Below are positions 32,201-41,097 of a stretch of 64,000 nt of DNA, piece by piece. The DNA comes from CAZTCJ01 sp964612085. GTDB lineage: Bacteria > Pseudomonadota > Alphaproteobacteria > JAJFIK01. The stretch's first letter is position 1, and every line of letters begins with the position of its first letter. The stretch covers positions 1 through 64,000 of the forward strand of contig CAZTCJ010000011.1 of assembly GCA_964612085.1 (NCBI GenBank), written 5' to 3'. Below the pieces are notes generated by a model that worked only from the letters and a program-made list of their open reading frames with translations, did not search any database and was not told the DNA's origin. Position numbers and translations under genes: made by a program.

Positions 32201-32812
32201 GTGAAACTTCCCCTCGATATCGACAGCGTGAAAGGCTTTCTCGACCCGCAAGAAGGCCGGGCCTTGTTTGAGGCCGCGCTGGCGGCGGGGGGCGGGCGGC
32301 CCTGGGTCGAGATCGGCAGCTATTGCGGTAAATCCACGGTCTATCTGGGCACGGCGGCACGGCAAACGGGCACGACGCTGTTCGCCGTCGATCATCACCG
32401 GGGCTCTGAAGAAAACCAGCCGGGTTGGGAGTATCACGATACGGAACTGTGGGACGAGGCCGCCGGCGCGCTCGATACCCTGCCCACATTCCGCGATACT
32501 CTGCGACGGGCCGCGCTCGAAGACGTGGTGGTGCCGGTGGTGACGCGCTCAAGGACCCTGGCCAAGGTCTGGCGCGAGCCCTTGGGGTTTCTCTTTATCG
32601 ATGGCGGACATACGCGCGAAGCGGCGGAAGCGGATTACCGCAACTGGGCGCCCCATGTGATGCCGGGCGGTACGCTCGCCATTCACGACGTCTTTCCGAA
32701 TCCGGACGACGGCGGGCGGCCGCCTTACGAAATCTATTGCCTGGCGCTGGCCTCGGGGCTTTTCGAGGAGATCGACGCGGTCAAAAGCTTACGCCTCCTG
32801 CGCCGCCTGTGA
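32201..32812 (+). CDS. Class I SAM methyltransferase (Methyltransf_24-like)
   Basis: A 203-residue protein. The SAM motif is WVEIGSYCGKSTVYLG, followed by LFAVDHHRGS, and FLFIDGGHTREAAEADY and GGTLAIHDVFPNP are typical of the MT24 family, which often modify surface glycans or small molecules. GTG start at 32201. It overlaps the converging alpha/alpha-barrel gene by 24 bases at the 3' end. Confidence 0.75.
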   Translation: MKLPLDIDSVKGFLDPQEGRALFEAALAAGGGRPWVEIGSYCGKSTVYLGTAARQTGTTLFAVDHHRGSEENQPGWEYHDTELWDEAAGALDTLPTFRDTLRRAALEDVVVPVVTRSRTLAKVWREPLGFLFIDGGHTREAAEADYRNWAPHVMPGGTLAIHDVFPNPDDGGRPPYEIYCLALASGLFEEIDAVKSLRLLRRL

Positions 32813-33886
32813 CGCGGCCTCCTCGTCGTCCGGATCCGTGAACAGGCCCGAAGCGGGCGTGAGGCGCAGCAACGCATCGGCGGCGAGGATCATGGCGGCG
32901 GCGGTCCAGGCGGGTTTCTCATCCGGCCACGGCACAGCGGCCTCGTATTGATAGCCCATCCAATAGGCGCCGTCCTCGTCGCGCCATTGATGCAGCCAGG
33001 AATAAACGGCCGCGGCCCGCTCCCGGTCGCCCAGGGCCAGCAGCGCCATCACCAGCTCGGCGCTCTCGGCCACCGTCACCCAGGGCTGATGCAAGGTGCA
33101 GCGGCAGCCTTTTCCCTCACTGACGAACTGATCCCAGCGGGCGGCAAGACGGGCCCGGCCCGCATCGCCCCGGTAGACGCCCGCCAGAACGGGATAGAAC
33201 CAGTCCATGGAGAAGTGGTCCTTCTTCTCCCATTGGCGGTCGAAACGGTGGGGCTTGGTGCGCAAGGCCTCGCCGAGAAGGGCGCGGGCGTTGAGCCAGT
33301 CGGGCCGTTCGGCCCCTGCCTCCACCGAGAGCCGCCAGGCAGTGGCGAGGCTTTTGTAGATCGAACTGCAGCCAGTGATGAGCGCGTCGTTTTCCGGCGT
33401 GCCTTCATCGTGCGCGGCCCAGCGGATATCCCCATGCTCCGTCTGCAGAGAAAGCACGAAATCGATGGAGCGCTCAGCCATGGGCCAGAACCGGGCAAGA
33501 AACGCCTCATCGCCGGTTACCAGGTAGTAATGCAGGATGCCGGTGGCCGGATAAGCGCAGAAATTACTGTCCCGGATTTTCTTCTCGGATTCGCCGTCGC
33601 CGGTATATTTGGACTCGTCCATGGGCACGGCGGCGCCATATTGCGCCCACCAGGAGCCGTCAGCAAGCTGTGTATTTTCCAGGAACGCGTAGGCCTTGAG
33701 CGCTTCGCCAGTGCGGCCCAGCACGGTCAGGCCCATGGCCGCTTCCGTATGGTTCCACGGATCGATCACGCCGCCATCATACCAAGGGATGGCGCCGTTA
33801 TCGCGCTGCAGATCGCAGATGCGCCGGACGGCGCCGTCGAAAAACCCTTCCTCGACGGCCTGTTTTGTCAGATGAAGCGTGTTCAC
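32789..33886 (-). CDS. Alpha/alpha-barrel protein (prenyltransferase/glycoside-hydrolase-like toroid)
   Basis: A 365-residue protein of repeated helical hairpins with Trp-rich loops: LQRDNGAIPWYDGGVIDPWNHTEA, DGSWWAQYG, TEHGDIRWA, WRDEDGAYWMGYQYE, WPDEKPAWTAAA. These QxxDGxW-like repeats are typical of alpha/alpha toroids (terpene cyclase/prenyltransferase/GH families). A precise activity cannot be assigned. Its start overlaps the stop of a methyltransferase gene by 4 bases, which follows a GT4 gene, so the three are one operon probably building or modifying a glycoconjugate. Confidence 0.65.
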   Translation of the reverse strand: MNTLHLTKQAVEEGFFDGAVRRICDLQRDNGAIPWYDGGVIDPWNHTEAAMGLTVLGRTGEALKAYAFLENTQLADGSWWAQYGAAVPMDESKYTGDGESEKKIRDSNFCAYPATGILHYYLVTGDEAFLARFWPMAERSIDFVLSLQTEHGDIRWAAHDEGTPENDALITGCSSIYKSLATAWRLSVEAGAERPDWLNARALLGEALRTKPHRFDRQWEKKDHFSMDWFYPVLAGVYRGDAGRARLAARWDQFVSEGKGCRCTLHQPWVTVAESAELVMALLALGDRERAAAVYSWLHQWRDEDGAYWMGYQYEAAVPWPDEKPAWTAAAMILAADALLRLTPASGLFTDPDDEEAASQAAQEA

Positions 33887-34605
33887 GGGGCGGTTGCCTC
33901 AGGCTTGTCGAAATAAAGCACCACGCTCTTGCCCATGAGCGGGTCGGCGACGGCCGAGAGCGCGCGGGTGAACAAGGGGCGCTTCATGATGTCCCAGACC
34001 AGAAGCTTGTGGTACTGACGAATGAACCAGTTGGTGTCGCGGGCCTCCCACATGGCGCATTTCAGCCACCAGTAAGGGGAATGGAGCCCGTGGGCCCAAT
34101 GGCGGCGGGTGAAGCGGAAACCGCAGGCCTCGATATCCCGGCGCAAGGCCTGGTCCTGGAAGATGCGCACATGGCCGCCCGGTGTGTTGTGATAGTGCTC
34201 GCTCAAGCGCCAGCAGATCCATTCGGGCCAATAGCGGGGTACGCTGACGGCCAGTTGCCCGCCCGGTTTCAGGATGCGCGTGATTTCCGTCAATGCCTGT
34301 TGGTAATCGGGAATGTGTTCCAGCACTTCCGAACAGACGATCACGTCGAACTGATTGTCGGCGAAGGGCAGGGTCAAAGCGTTGCCCGCCAGCACGCTCC
34401 AGCGCGGTTCCGGATCGTCCAGGTTCGGCGCAGCCTCGAAGCCTTGGCGCGCGGTTTTCAGATCGTCCACGGACAGATCGACGCCCACCGCCCGCGCCTT
34501 GGTGGCATAATAGATGGCATGGAGATGCCGGCCCTGGCCGCAGCCCAGATCGAGCGCCCAGGCGCCGTCCTCAAGCCGCAGCGATTTGAGGTCGACGGTC
34601 TGCAT
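33883..34605 (-). CDS. Class I SAM methyltransferase (Methyltransf_11-like)
   Basis: A 240-residue protein with canonical motifs: WALDLGCGQGRHLHAIY, VGVDLSVDDL, LTLPFADNQFDVIVCSEVLEHI and ILKPGGQLAVSVPRY. The C-terminal part is basic and aromatic (HWAHGLHSPYWWLKCAMW), suggesting membrane or lipid contact. ATG at 34605 lies inside the 3' end of the GT4 gene (35-base overlap). Middle gene of the GT4-methyltransferase-alpha/alpha-barrel operon; an O-methylation of a glycoconjugate or lipid is likely. Confidence 0.78.
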   Translation of the reverse strand: MQTVDLKSLRLEDGAWALDLGCGQGRHLHAIYYATKARAVGVDLSVDDLKTARQGFEAAPNLDDPEPRWSVLAGNALTLPFADNQFDVIVCSEVLEHIPDYQQALTEITRILKPGGQLAVSVPRYWPEWICWRLSEHYHNTPGGHVRIFQDQALRRDIEACGFRFTRRHWAHGLHSPYWWLKCAMWEARDTNWFIRQYHKLLVWDIMKRPLFTRALSAVADPLMGKSVVLYFDKPEATAP

Positions 34606-35896
34606 GGGGCATCCATTCGGGCGAAGACAGCAAGCGGTAATAGACTTGCGAGACTTTGTGCGCCGCCGTCTCCCACGGGAAGACGCGCAAAACACGCTCC
34701 CGGCCGCGCGCCGACAGGTCGGAGCGCAAGTCCGGATCATCGAGCAGGGTGCCGATGGCATGTGCCAGGGCGCCGGGATCCTTGGGCGGCACCAGAAGCC
34801 CCGCATCGCCGACCACTTCCGGCAGCGATCCGCCGGTGGTAGACACCACGGGCACACCGCAGGACATGGCCTCGCCCGCAGGCAGGCCGAATCCTTCGTA
34901 GACGGAGGGACAGACCGCGACCGTGGCTTCCGCGTAGAGGCGCGTGATGTCCTCAAAGCTCAGATCGGAAACGAACTGCACCCGGTCCTTGATGCCGAGC
35001 CGGGTCAGCATGCGTTCGGTCAGGCCTTCGCGCAGCTTGCCGATGACCATCAGTTCCAGATCCGGAAAGCGCTTGAGCAGCTCGTGATAGGCCTCGATCA
35101 GATAGACCAGGCCTTTGAGCGGCACATCGGCGCTGGCCGTGGTGATCAGCCGGTTGGGACGGCGGTTGATCTCGGGCAGCGGACGGAACAGCTCGTGGTC
35201 GATACCGTGATAGACCAGTTCCAGGCGCTCCTTCGGAATGCCGAAATCCTCCGAGGCGTCGCGCCGCGTGGATTCCGAACAGACCAGCAACGGATCGAGC
35301 TGGCGGGCCACCTTGATCTGTTTGTTCACGAAGGAATACCAGCGCGAGACCAGCAGTTTGAGGCTGAAGGTGTCGGCGGCATCGAGCGAGATGCGCCGGT
35401 CCCGTGTGATCGGGTGGTGCAGCATACCGACCACGGGCAGGCCCATGCGCCGCAGCTTCAAGAGACCCATGCAGAGCGTTTGATTGTCGTGGACGATATC
35501 GTACTCGCCCGTGCGGCCCTTCATATATTCGACCATCCGCATACCGAAGGTGGTGGGTTCGGAAAACGCGCCCGAGATGTGCGAGAGATATTCGTAAAAA
35601 TCCGTACCGTTCACCATGGCCCGTTTGGGCATGGCGGGCAGGCCCATGAACACTTTCGGCTTGGCGTAGAGGTCGAGGGACTCGAGCTTGATCAGGCCGA
35701 CGCGCGGATCGAGATCCGGATACGGAGGACCGGACATGACATCGACACTATGACCGGCATCGACCAGCGCGCGGGAGAGAAAGCGCAGGTAAACCCCCTG
35801 GCCGCCCGTATGGGGATGGGAGCGGTAGCTCGGCATCAAAATCCGCAAGGGCCGGTCGGCGATTGCCTCGCGGGCAGGCAGGACATCATGCTGCAT
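34571..35896 (-). CDS. GT4-family glycosyltransferase
   Basis: A 441-residue GT-B enzyme. The N-terminal half begins LRILMPSYRSHPHTGGQGVYLRFLSRAL, the acceptor-side glycine loop. The C-terminal half has LVYHGIDHELFRPL and the E-x7-E donor site (PSVYEGFGLPAGEAMSCGVPVVST). It should transfer a sugar from a nucleotide donor to a lipid or polysaccharide acceptor in the cytoplasm. First gene of a three-gene minus-strand operon with a methyltransferase and an alpha/alpha-barrel protein. Confidence 0.85.
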   Translation of the reverse strand: MQHDVLPAREAIADRPLRILMPSYRSHPHTGGQGVYLRFLSRALVDAGHSVDVMSGPPYPDLDPRVGLIKLESLDLYAKPKVFMGLPAMPKRAMVNGTDFYEYLSHISGAFSEPTTFGMRMVEYMKGRTGEYDIVHDNQTLCMGLLKLRRMGLPVVGMLHHPITRDRRISLDAADTFSLKLLVSRWYSFVNKQIKVARQLDPLLVCSESTRRDASEDFGIPKERLELVYHGIDHELFRPLPEINRRPNRLITTASADVPLKGLVYLIEAYHELLKRFPDLELMVIGKLREGLTERMLTRLGIKDRVQFVSDLSFEDITRLYAEATVAVCPSVYEGFGLPAGEAMSCGVPVVSTTGGSLPEVVGDAGLLVPPKDPGALAHAIGTLLDDPDLRSDLSARGRERVLRVFPWETAAHKVSQVYYRLLSSPEWMPHADRRPQIAAA

Positions 35897-36037
35897 GAAT
35901 GGCGTTCCCGTGCGCGATATGCGGCGGATGGCGCGGACCTCCCCCTTAGGAGCCTCAGCGCCGATTTGGAGGAATTGTCATAATCGCTTCGGACCGGGAG
36001 TGCAATCACCGGCTCCCGTCAGGCGATCATACGCCCG

Positions 36038-36589
36038 TTATGCGCGCCATTTGATCGAGCAGCCCATGCTGGGGATCTGGTGCTCAGGTCCTTTGCCGGT
36101 TTCTGCCACCTGCCGCATGGCCTCGAACAGGTCGCGCCGGGCGCCTTTCACCAGCGTGGTTTTCGATTCATCGAGCCGCCCGCGATATTGCAGGCCGTCA
36201 GACGCGTCGAAACCGAAGAAATCGGGCGTGCAGACCGCGTCATAGGCGCGCGCCACCTCTTGGGTCTCGTCGATGACGTAGGGGAACCCGAAGCCGTTCT
36301 CGGCGGCGAAGGCTTTCATGTTCTCGAAGGAGTCCGCCGGGTGGCTCACCGTGTCATTGGGCATGATGGCGATGACGCCGATACCGATCTCTTGGAGCGC
36401 TTGCGCCTCCTCCGCGAGGCGGTCCGCGATGGCGCGCACATACGGGCAGTGATTGCAGATGAACATGACCAGCGTGCCCTTGGGGCCGCGCACGCTGTCG
36501 AGACTGTGGCGCTGGCCGTCGACGCCCGGCAGATCGAAGGCAGGCGCTTTCCAGCCGAAATCGCAGATCGGGGTTTCCGTGAGAGCCAT
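36038..36589 (-). CDS. Thioredoxin-fold (AhpC/TSA-like) redox protein
   Basis: A 183-residue protein with redoxin layout: PAFDLPGVDGQRHSLDSVRG, then LVMFICNHCPYV with a CxxC (Cys-Asn-His-Cys), and VIDETQEVARAYDAVCTPDFFGFD with the cis-Pro-containing TP element. It likely acts as a thiol-disulfide reductase or peroxidase in the cytoplasm; there is no signal peptide. The CNHCPYV family is widespread in bacteria, with partners unknown. It follows a beta-lactamase-fold gene by 12 bases on the same strand. Confidence 0.8.
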   Translation of the reverse strand: MALTETPICDFGWKAPAFDLPGVDGQRHSLDSVRGPKGTLVMFICNHCPYVRAIADRLAEEAQALQEIGIGVIAIMPNDTVSHPADSFENMKAFAAENGFGFPYVIDETQEVARAYDAVCTPDFFGFDASDGLQYRGRLDESKTTLVKGARRDLFEAMRQVAETGKGPEHQIPSMGCSIKWRA

Positions 36590-36601
36590 GGGGTCTCCTT
36601 C

Positions 36602-37747
36602 TCAAGAGGGCGGTTTGCGGTTGATCTCCCGCTCCAGCCATTGGGGCATGATCTCGACAAAGGCTCTCGACGCGGAATTGGTCAAGGTCACGATGCCGGC
36701 ATTGCGAGCGGGCAGAAAGGCGATGGCCGCGCTATAGCCGTCGACCGAGCCCCGGTGATTGACGATGGTCTCGCCCTTATACTCGTAAATGCGCCAGCCC
36801 AGGCCGTAATGGGCCCGGGCGATCCTCAAAGACCGCCGGAATTTGCGGATCTCGGCGGGCGTTTTGACCCGGGGCGTGTGCATCAAAGTCAGCATGTCGG
36901 GCGTGAGCACGTCCGGCGCATGGCCCATCTGGGCAATGAGCCAGCGGGCCATGTCGGTGATGCTGGCATTGACCCCGGCGGCGGCGGGCAGGCGGTAATA
37001 GGCCGGTTTAACGGGAACCACCCGCCAGGGCTGGCCCTTGCGGCGGCGGTGGGTGCGTGCCCAATTGTCCGTGCGGGTCAGGCCCTCGAAGCCGACCGAG
37101 GCCGTCTCCATGCGGAGCGGTTGAAACAGCCGGATGGCCATGGCCTCGCCATAGGGCCGTCCGTCCGCGGATTCCACGGCTCTGGCCGCGATGTCGAAGG
37201 TGACGTTCTGATAGGCGTAGCACTGGCCGACCCCGCAGATGGGTTTGACGCCGCCCAGCCGATTCAAAATCTCCGAAGGGGCAATGTCCGCTTCCAGAAG
37301 ATTGTCATAGGCATTGGGCGGCAGGCCCAGCCGGTGGGACATGACATGTTCCAGCGTCAGCGCGCCGATCTGGCTTGTGTTCTTGAGCCGGAACTCCGGC
37401 GCGAACGGGGCGGCGGGCGCATCGAGGGTCAGCTTGCCTTCCGTGACGAGCTGGGCGACGAGGCTTCCCGCAAAACCCTTGGACAGGGACGCGAGCCGGA
37501 ACACCGTATCGGGCGTGACGGGCGCGCCGCCGCCCCGTTCGCGCACGCCATAGGTCCGTATGACCTCGATCCTGCCGTCCCGGACCACCGCCATGGCCAG
37601 CCCGACAATGTCCTCGGTGGCCGCGATTTCCGCGACACGGTCTTCGAAAGTGGGTACCAGCCGGTCCGTGGACGGCGCGGCCTGGGCAGGGGCAAAACAC
37701 AACGTGAGCTGGACCACCGCCCAGACGGTCAAGATGATACGCATCAT
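36602..37747 (-). CDS. Exported beta-lactamase-fold serine hydrolase (class C / esterase-like)
   Basis: A 381-residue protein with a signal peptide (MRIILTVWAVVQLTLCFAPAQA). The SxxK motif is SLSK (RLASLSKGFAGS), Tyr motif is YQNVTFD and the third motif is HRGSV in place of KTG, the pattern of class-C-type esterases and D-aminopeptidases. ATG 37747 or 37744. Periplasmic hydrolysis of a beta-lactam, peptide or ester is possible. The next gene upstream encodes an ABA4-like membrane protein. Confidence 0.82.
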   Translation of the reverse strand: MMRIILTVWAVVQLTLCFAPAQAAPSTDRLVPTFEDRVAEIAATEDIVGLAMAVVRDGRIEVIRTYGVRERGGGAPVTPDTVFRLASLSKGFAGSLVAQLVTEGKLTLDAPAAPFAPEFRLKNTSQIGALTLEHVMSHRLGLPPNAYDNLLEADIAPSEILNRLGGVKPICGVGQCYAYQNVTFDIAARAVESADGRPYGEAMAIRLFQPLRMETASVGFEGLTRTDNWARTHRRRKGQPWRVVPVKPAYYRLPAAAGVNASITDMARWLIAQMGHAPDVLTPDMLTLMHTPRVKTPAEIRKFRRSLRIARAHYGLGWRIYEYKGETIVNHRGSVDGYSAAIAFLPARNAGIVTLTNSASRAFVEIMPQWLEREINRKPPS

Positions 37748-37767
37748 GATGAGTGACGAAACTCCGG

Positions 37768-38220
37768 TTACGTCCGGTCGAGGGACCAGCCGCCCTTGCG
37801 CAAGAGAAGCCGTACGATGAGATAGAGCACGAGGCCCGTGGGGCCGAGGAACAGGGTCAGCACCAGGCAGGGGATCACCGCCAGATGGGGTACGGCCCGG
37901 CGGATGGAATCCCGCGAGATCCAGGCGCCCACGAACAGGTCGAACACCAGATAATGCACCCAGCCCGCCAGCACGGCCTCATCGGAGGTGAACAGCACTT
38001 TCACTTCCGCCAGCGATCCGAAGCCGCCGCCTTCAGGCACGTTGGGGCCGAAAAAGGCGCCCGAGGCGAACAGCCCGATATAGACACCGCCCAGCAGCAT
38101 GGGCATGGCGACCGAATGGACCAGGAACTGGGTGCCTTTCCAGCGCGGCACGATCGCCAGCAGCAGCCAGAACGGGATCACTGAAAAATTGGCGAGTTGA
38201 AAGAACGTCTCTGATGACAT
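37768..38220 (-). CDS. ABA4-like (DUF4281) membrane protein
   Basis: A 150-residue protein with four hydrophobic segments. The signature GWVHYLVFDLFVGAWISRD and the ending LGPTGLVLYLIVRLLL are typical of the ABA4/DUF4281 family, known from plants, where it takes part in neoxanthin synthesis, and widely present in bacteria with unknown role. The gene lies 20 bases before the serine hydrolase gene and 33 bases after an epoxide-hydrolase-like gene on the same strand. Confidence 0.8.
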   Translation of the reverse strand: MSSETFFQLANFSVIPFWLLLAIVPRWKGTQFLVHSVAMPMLLGGVYIGLFASGAFFGPNVPEGGGFGSLAEVKVLFTSDEAVLAGWVHYLVFDLFVGAWISRDSIRRAVPHLAVIPCLVLTLFLGPTGLVLYLIVRLLLRKGGWSLDRT

Positions 38221-38253
38221 GCCCCACCTTCCCCTAATCGTTATCTTGGCATC

Positions 38254-39228
38254 TTACCCGAACCGGCGCTTCAGCCAGTCGATCATGACCCGATTCACCT
38301 CGTCGGGTTTTTCCTGCTGGGTCCAATGGCCGCAATCCTGCACAAGATGGACCTCCACATCCGGCACATAGTTCTCGATGCCGTCGGCCATGGACGGGGG
38401 CAGGGTCAGGTCCTTTTCCGCCGTGAACATGAGGGCGGGCTTGTCCACCCGCTGGGCCATATCGGCGGTGGTCTGCCAGTTGCGCGTGAAATTGCGGTAC
38501 CAGTTGATGCCGCCGGTGAAGCCCGTCTGCCTGTAGGTCTCCGTGAAGACGCCCAGCTCGTGCTCGGTCAGAATGAGAACGCTGTTCCAGCTTTCCTCGG
38601 GCGCGGCCAGGCGCGTCAGCAAGGGCACATTGCGTTTCTCGGGCGGCAGCGCGGCCACATCCGCAGGCGTCAGATGGCTTTTGCGCATGAGAAAGCGGAA
38701 GGTGCGCGCCACGTCCTGTTCGAGTACGGCTTCGGCCTCGCCGGGCTTCTGGAACCAGACGATATACATGTCCTCGCCCAGGGACTCCCGCATGAGCTTG
38801 ATGGGATCGTCGCTCAAGCGTGGAATGAACGGCACATTCATGCCGATCACGCCCGCCACCCGCTCGGGATGCAGGAGCGGCATATGCCAGACCAGGATCG
38901 AGCCCCAGTCATGGCCCACGAAGATCGCTTCGCCTAACTCCATGGCGTCGAGCAGGCCCACCAGATCGCCGGTCAGGTGATGGATATCGTAGGTCTCGAC
39001 CGGTTCAGGCCGGTCGGTGAAGCCATAGCCCCGCTGGTCGGGCGCGATCACCCGGTAGCCCGCTTCCGCCAGCGCTGGCAACTGATGGCGCCAGGAATAG
39101 GCCAGTTCCGGCCAGCCATGGCACAGAACCAGGGGGATGCCGTGGTGCGGTCCAGCCTCGAAGACGGCCATGCGGATACCGTTGGTCTCGATGAACTGCA
39201 CGTCGGGCATGTCCGGATAGCCGGTCAT
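38254..39228 (-). CDS. Epoxide hydrolase-like alpha/beta hydrolase
   Basis: A 324-residue enzyme with HGWPELAYSWRHQ (the HGWP oxyanion motif), nucleophilic Asp in GHDWGS, and the catalytic His in CGHWTQQEKP; the cap region has Tyr residues typical of epoxide hydrolases (VWF...YRQTGFTGGINWYRNF). It should open epoxides to diols, or dehalogenate if the acid differs. ATG at 39228 has GAGGAG upstream. It faces the DUF35/thiolase operon, which hints at a shared pathway of lipid or terpenoid breakdown; the hint is weak. Confidence 0.82.
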   Translation of the reverse strand: MTGYPDMPDVQFIETNGIRMAVFEAGPHHGIPLVLCHGWPELAYSWRHQLPALAEAGYRVIAPDQRGYGFTDRPEPVETYDIHHLTGDLVGLLDAMELGEAIFVGHDWGSILVWHMPLLHPERVAGVIGMNVPFIPRLSDDPIKLMRESLGEDMYIVWFQKPGEAEAVLEQDVARTFRFLMRKSHLTPADVAALPPEKRNVPLLTRLAAPEESWNSVLILTEHELGVFTETYRQTGFTGGINWYRNFTRNWQTTADMAQRVDKPALMFTAEKDLTLPPSMADGIENYVPDVEVHLVQDCGHWTQQEKPDEVNRVMIDWLKRRFG

Positions 39229-39334
39229 GGCAGGCTCCTCTTCTCAAGACGGGCGCGAGTCGCCTTCTATTGAAACCGGGCGGCGCGGCTTAGGGAAGGG
39301 GGCCCTTCACGCGGCGCTTGGGATAAGGGTAGGT

Positions 39335-39362
39335 TTGACAGAATATCACGCGTCCGCTTGCG
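39335..39362 (+). promoter_or_regulatory. Possible promoter for the DUF35/thiolase operon
   Basis: A perfect -35-like TTGACA (39335-39340) lies 46 bases upstream of the DUF35 ATG. The -10 region is poor in consensus, so only the -35 element supports the call. Confidence 0.3.
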
Positions 39363-39385
39363 GCAGTGCAACAGGAGATCGGCCC

Positions 39386-39781
39386 ATGACGTATGCCGGC
39401 GACAACGATCCTTTCGCGGGGCCCGGACCCGATGCGCGCTACCATGCCTTTCTGGAGGCGGGCGAGTTTCGGATCCAAAGGTGTTCCGATTGCGGAGGGT
39501 ATCAGTTTTTTCCCCGGGTCCTGTGCAGCCATTGCGGCTCTGCGGCCGTCGAGTTGGTGCCTGCGAGCGGCGGCGGTACGGTCTATTCCTGCACCACGAT
39601 CCGTGAGAAGCCCGAAAAAGGCGGTCCCCGGAACTTGTCCATCATCGCGCTCGATGAAGGCCCACGGCTGTTCAGCCGGGTGGACGGCATCGCGCCGGAG
39701 GATGTGCGCATCGGCATGAGCGTACGCGCGCGGATCGCGGAAGAGGACGGCGCGCGCTTCGTCGTGTTCTACCCTCTTTAG
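39386..39781 (+). CDS. DUF35 OB-fold/zinc-ribbon acyl-CoA-associated protein
   Basis: A 131-residue protein with a rubredoxin-like zinc ribbon (CSDCGGYQFFPRVLCSHCG) and a C-terminal OB-fold (GGTVYSCTTIREKPEKGGPRN...GPRLFSRVDG). DUF35 proteins pair with thiolase-fold enzymes and help channel acyl-CoA, as in HMG-CoA synthase complexes and steroid-side-chain aldolases. ATG at 39386 has CAGGAG upstream. The thiolase-like gene follows after 110 bases that include a repeat element. Confidence 0.82.
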   Translation: MTYAGDNDPFAGPGPDARYHAFLEAGEFRIQRCSDCGGYQFFPRVLCSHCGSAAVELVPASGGGTVYSCTTIREKPEKGGPRNLSIIALDEGPRLFSRVDGIAPEDVRIGMSVRARIAEEDGARFVVFYPL

Positions 39782-39790
39782 GGTTTGATT

Positions 39791-39870
39791 GGCACCACCG
39801 GCCCGCTGCCTCTCCCGACCACCCAATGAGGATACCCTTGTGGGGGGTCGGGAGGGGGAGTGGGCAGGCC
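39791..39870 (-). repeat. Dispersed palindromic intergenic repeat, copy 2
   Basis: The reverse complement matches 21891-21969 at roughly 85% over 70 bases by eye. It is an imperfect palindrome (CCCGCTGCCTCTCCCGACC against GGTCGGGAGGGGGAGTGGGC, each under 20 bases) and fills the gap between the DUF35 and thiolase genes, where it could form a hairpin in the transcript. Confidence 0.65.
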
Positions 39871-39891
39871 CGGCAACGAGATAGGAAAACG

Positions 39892-41070
39892 ATGACAGTG
39901 GAAGCATCCATTCGCGGCAAGGCGGCGATTGTCGGTATCGGGCAGGGCGGTTACGCGCCGGACGGGCGCATCGGCGAGGCGAAAGAGCGCTCCGAATTCG
40001 AGATCCTGGGCGAGGCGGCTTACAAGGCGCTCGCCGAGTGCGGCCTGAGCCTGAAGGACGTGGACGGACTGTTCGGCGCGTCCATGATGTCGCGGGTGCC
40101 CGCTTTGGTGATCGGTGAATATCTGGGCCTGTCGCCCAAGGTGGTGGACGGCACCAATGTGGGCGGATCGTCCTTCCTCAATCATCTGCAATGGGCGGCG
40201 CTGGCGCTCGATGCGGGCCTGTGCGACGTGGCGCTCATCTGTTACGGCTCGAACCAGCGCACACGAACCGGCGGACGCGCGGCGCAGCCGCCGGAGACGC
40301 CCTGGTGGGTCGGGCCGTACAAGCCCCGCCAGCCCATTTCCGGCTACGCCCTTGCCGCCCATCGCCATATGCATGAGTTCGGGACGACCTCGGAGCAACT
40401 GGCCGATGTGGCCGTGGCGGCGCGCGCCTGGGCGCAACTCAATCCGGAAGCTTTCATGCAGGAGCCCTTGACCCGCGACCAGGTGCTCTCGTCCCGGATG
40501 ATCTGCGATCCGCTGCATCTGCTCGACTGCTGTCTCGTCACCGATGGCGGCGGCGCGGCGGTGCTGGTGCGGGCCGAGCGGGCGAAGGACATGCCGAAAC
40601 AGCCCGTTTATGTGCTGGGGGCGGCGGCGGCCCAGGATCACATGCAGGTCTCCGAGATGCCCGATCTCACGGTGACGGCGGCCGCCAAGTCGGGCCCGCG
40701 CGCCTTCGCCATGGCCGGTCTGGGGCCTCAGGACGTGGATGTGCTGGCGCTTTACGACGCCTTCACCATCAATACCGTTTTATTCCTGGAGGATTTGGGC
40801 TTTTGCCCGAAAGGCGAGGGCGGGCGTTTCGTGGAGAGCGGCGCGCTGGCACCGGGCGGACGGCTGGCGGTCAACACCAATGGCGGCGGGCTGTCCTGTG
40901 TTCATCCGGGCATGTATGGCATGTTCCTGATCGTGGAGGCGGTGCGCCAGCTTCGGGGCGAGGCGGGCGCGCGGCAGATCCCGCGCGCGAAGGTCGCGTT
41001 GACCCACGGCAATGGCGGACAATTGTCGAGCCAGGTGACAGCGCTTCTGGGGACGGAGGATGTGCTCTGA
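39892..41070 (+). CDS. Thiolase-fold protein lacking the nucleophilic Cys (DUF35 partner)
   Basis: A 392-residue thiolase-superfamily protein of the SCP2-like group: KAAIVGIGQGGYA at the N-terminus, DVDVLALYDAFTINTV and NTNGGGLSCVHPGMYG near the C-terminus with the conserved His. The nucleophile site NxxC reads Asn89-Val-Gly-Gly92, and the terminal CxG-like site reads HGNGG, so both thiolase cysteines are replaced. Such proteins paired with DUF35 partners include retro-aldolases of steroid side-chain degradation. Condensing activity is therefore unlikely. ATG 39892 has AGGA upstream. Confidence 0.78.
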   Translation: MTVEASIRGKAAIVGIGQGGYAPDGRIGEAKERSEFEILGEAAYKALAECGLSLKDVDGLFGASMMSRVPALVIGEYLGLSPKVVDGTNVGGSSFLNHLQWAALALDAGLCDVALICYGSNQRTRTGGRAAQPPETPWWVGPYKPRQPISGYALAAHRHMHEFGTTSEQLADVAVAARAWAQLNPEAFMQEPLTRDQVLSSRMICDPLHLLDCCLVTDGGGAAVLVRAERAKDMPKQPVYVLGAAAAQDHMQVSEMPDLTVTAAAKSGPRAFAMAGLGPQDVDVLALYDAFTINTVLFLEDLGFCPKGEGGRFVESGALAPGGRLAVNTNGGGLSCVHPGMYGMFLIVEAVRQLRGEAGARQIPRAKVALTHGNGGQLSSQVTALLGTEDVL

Positions 41071-41097
41071 CGGGCGGGACGATAGGGTTGATAAGTC

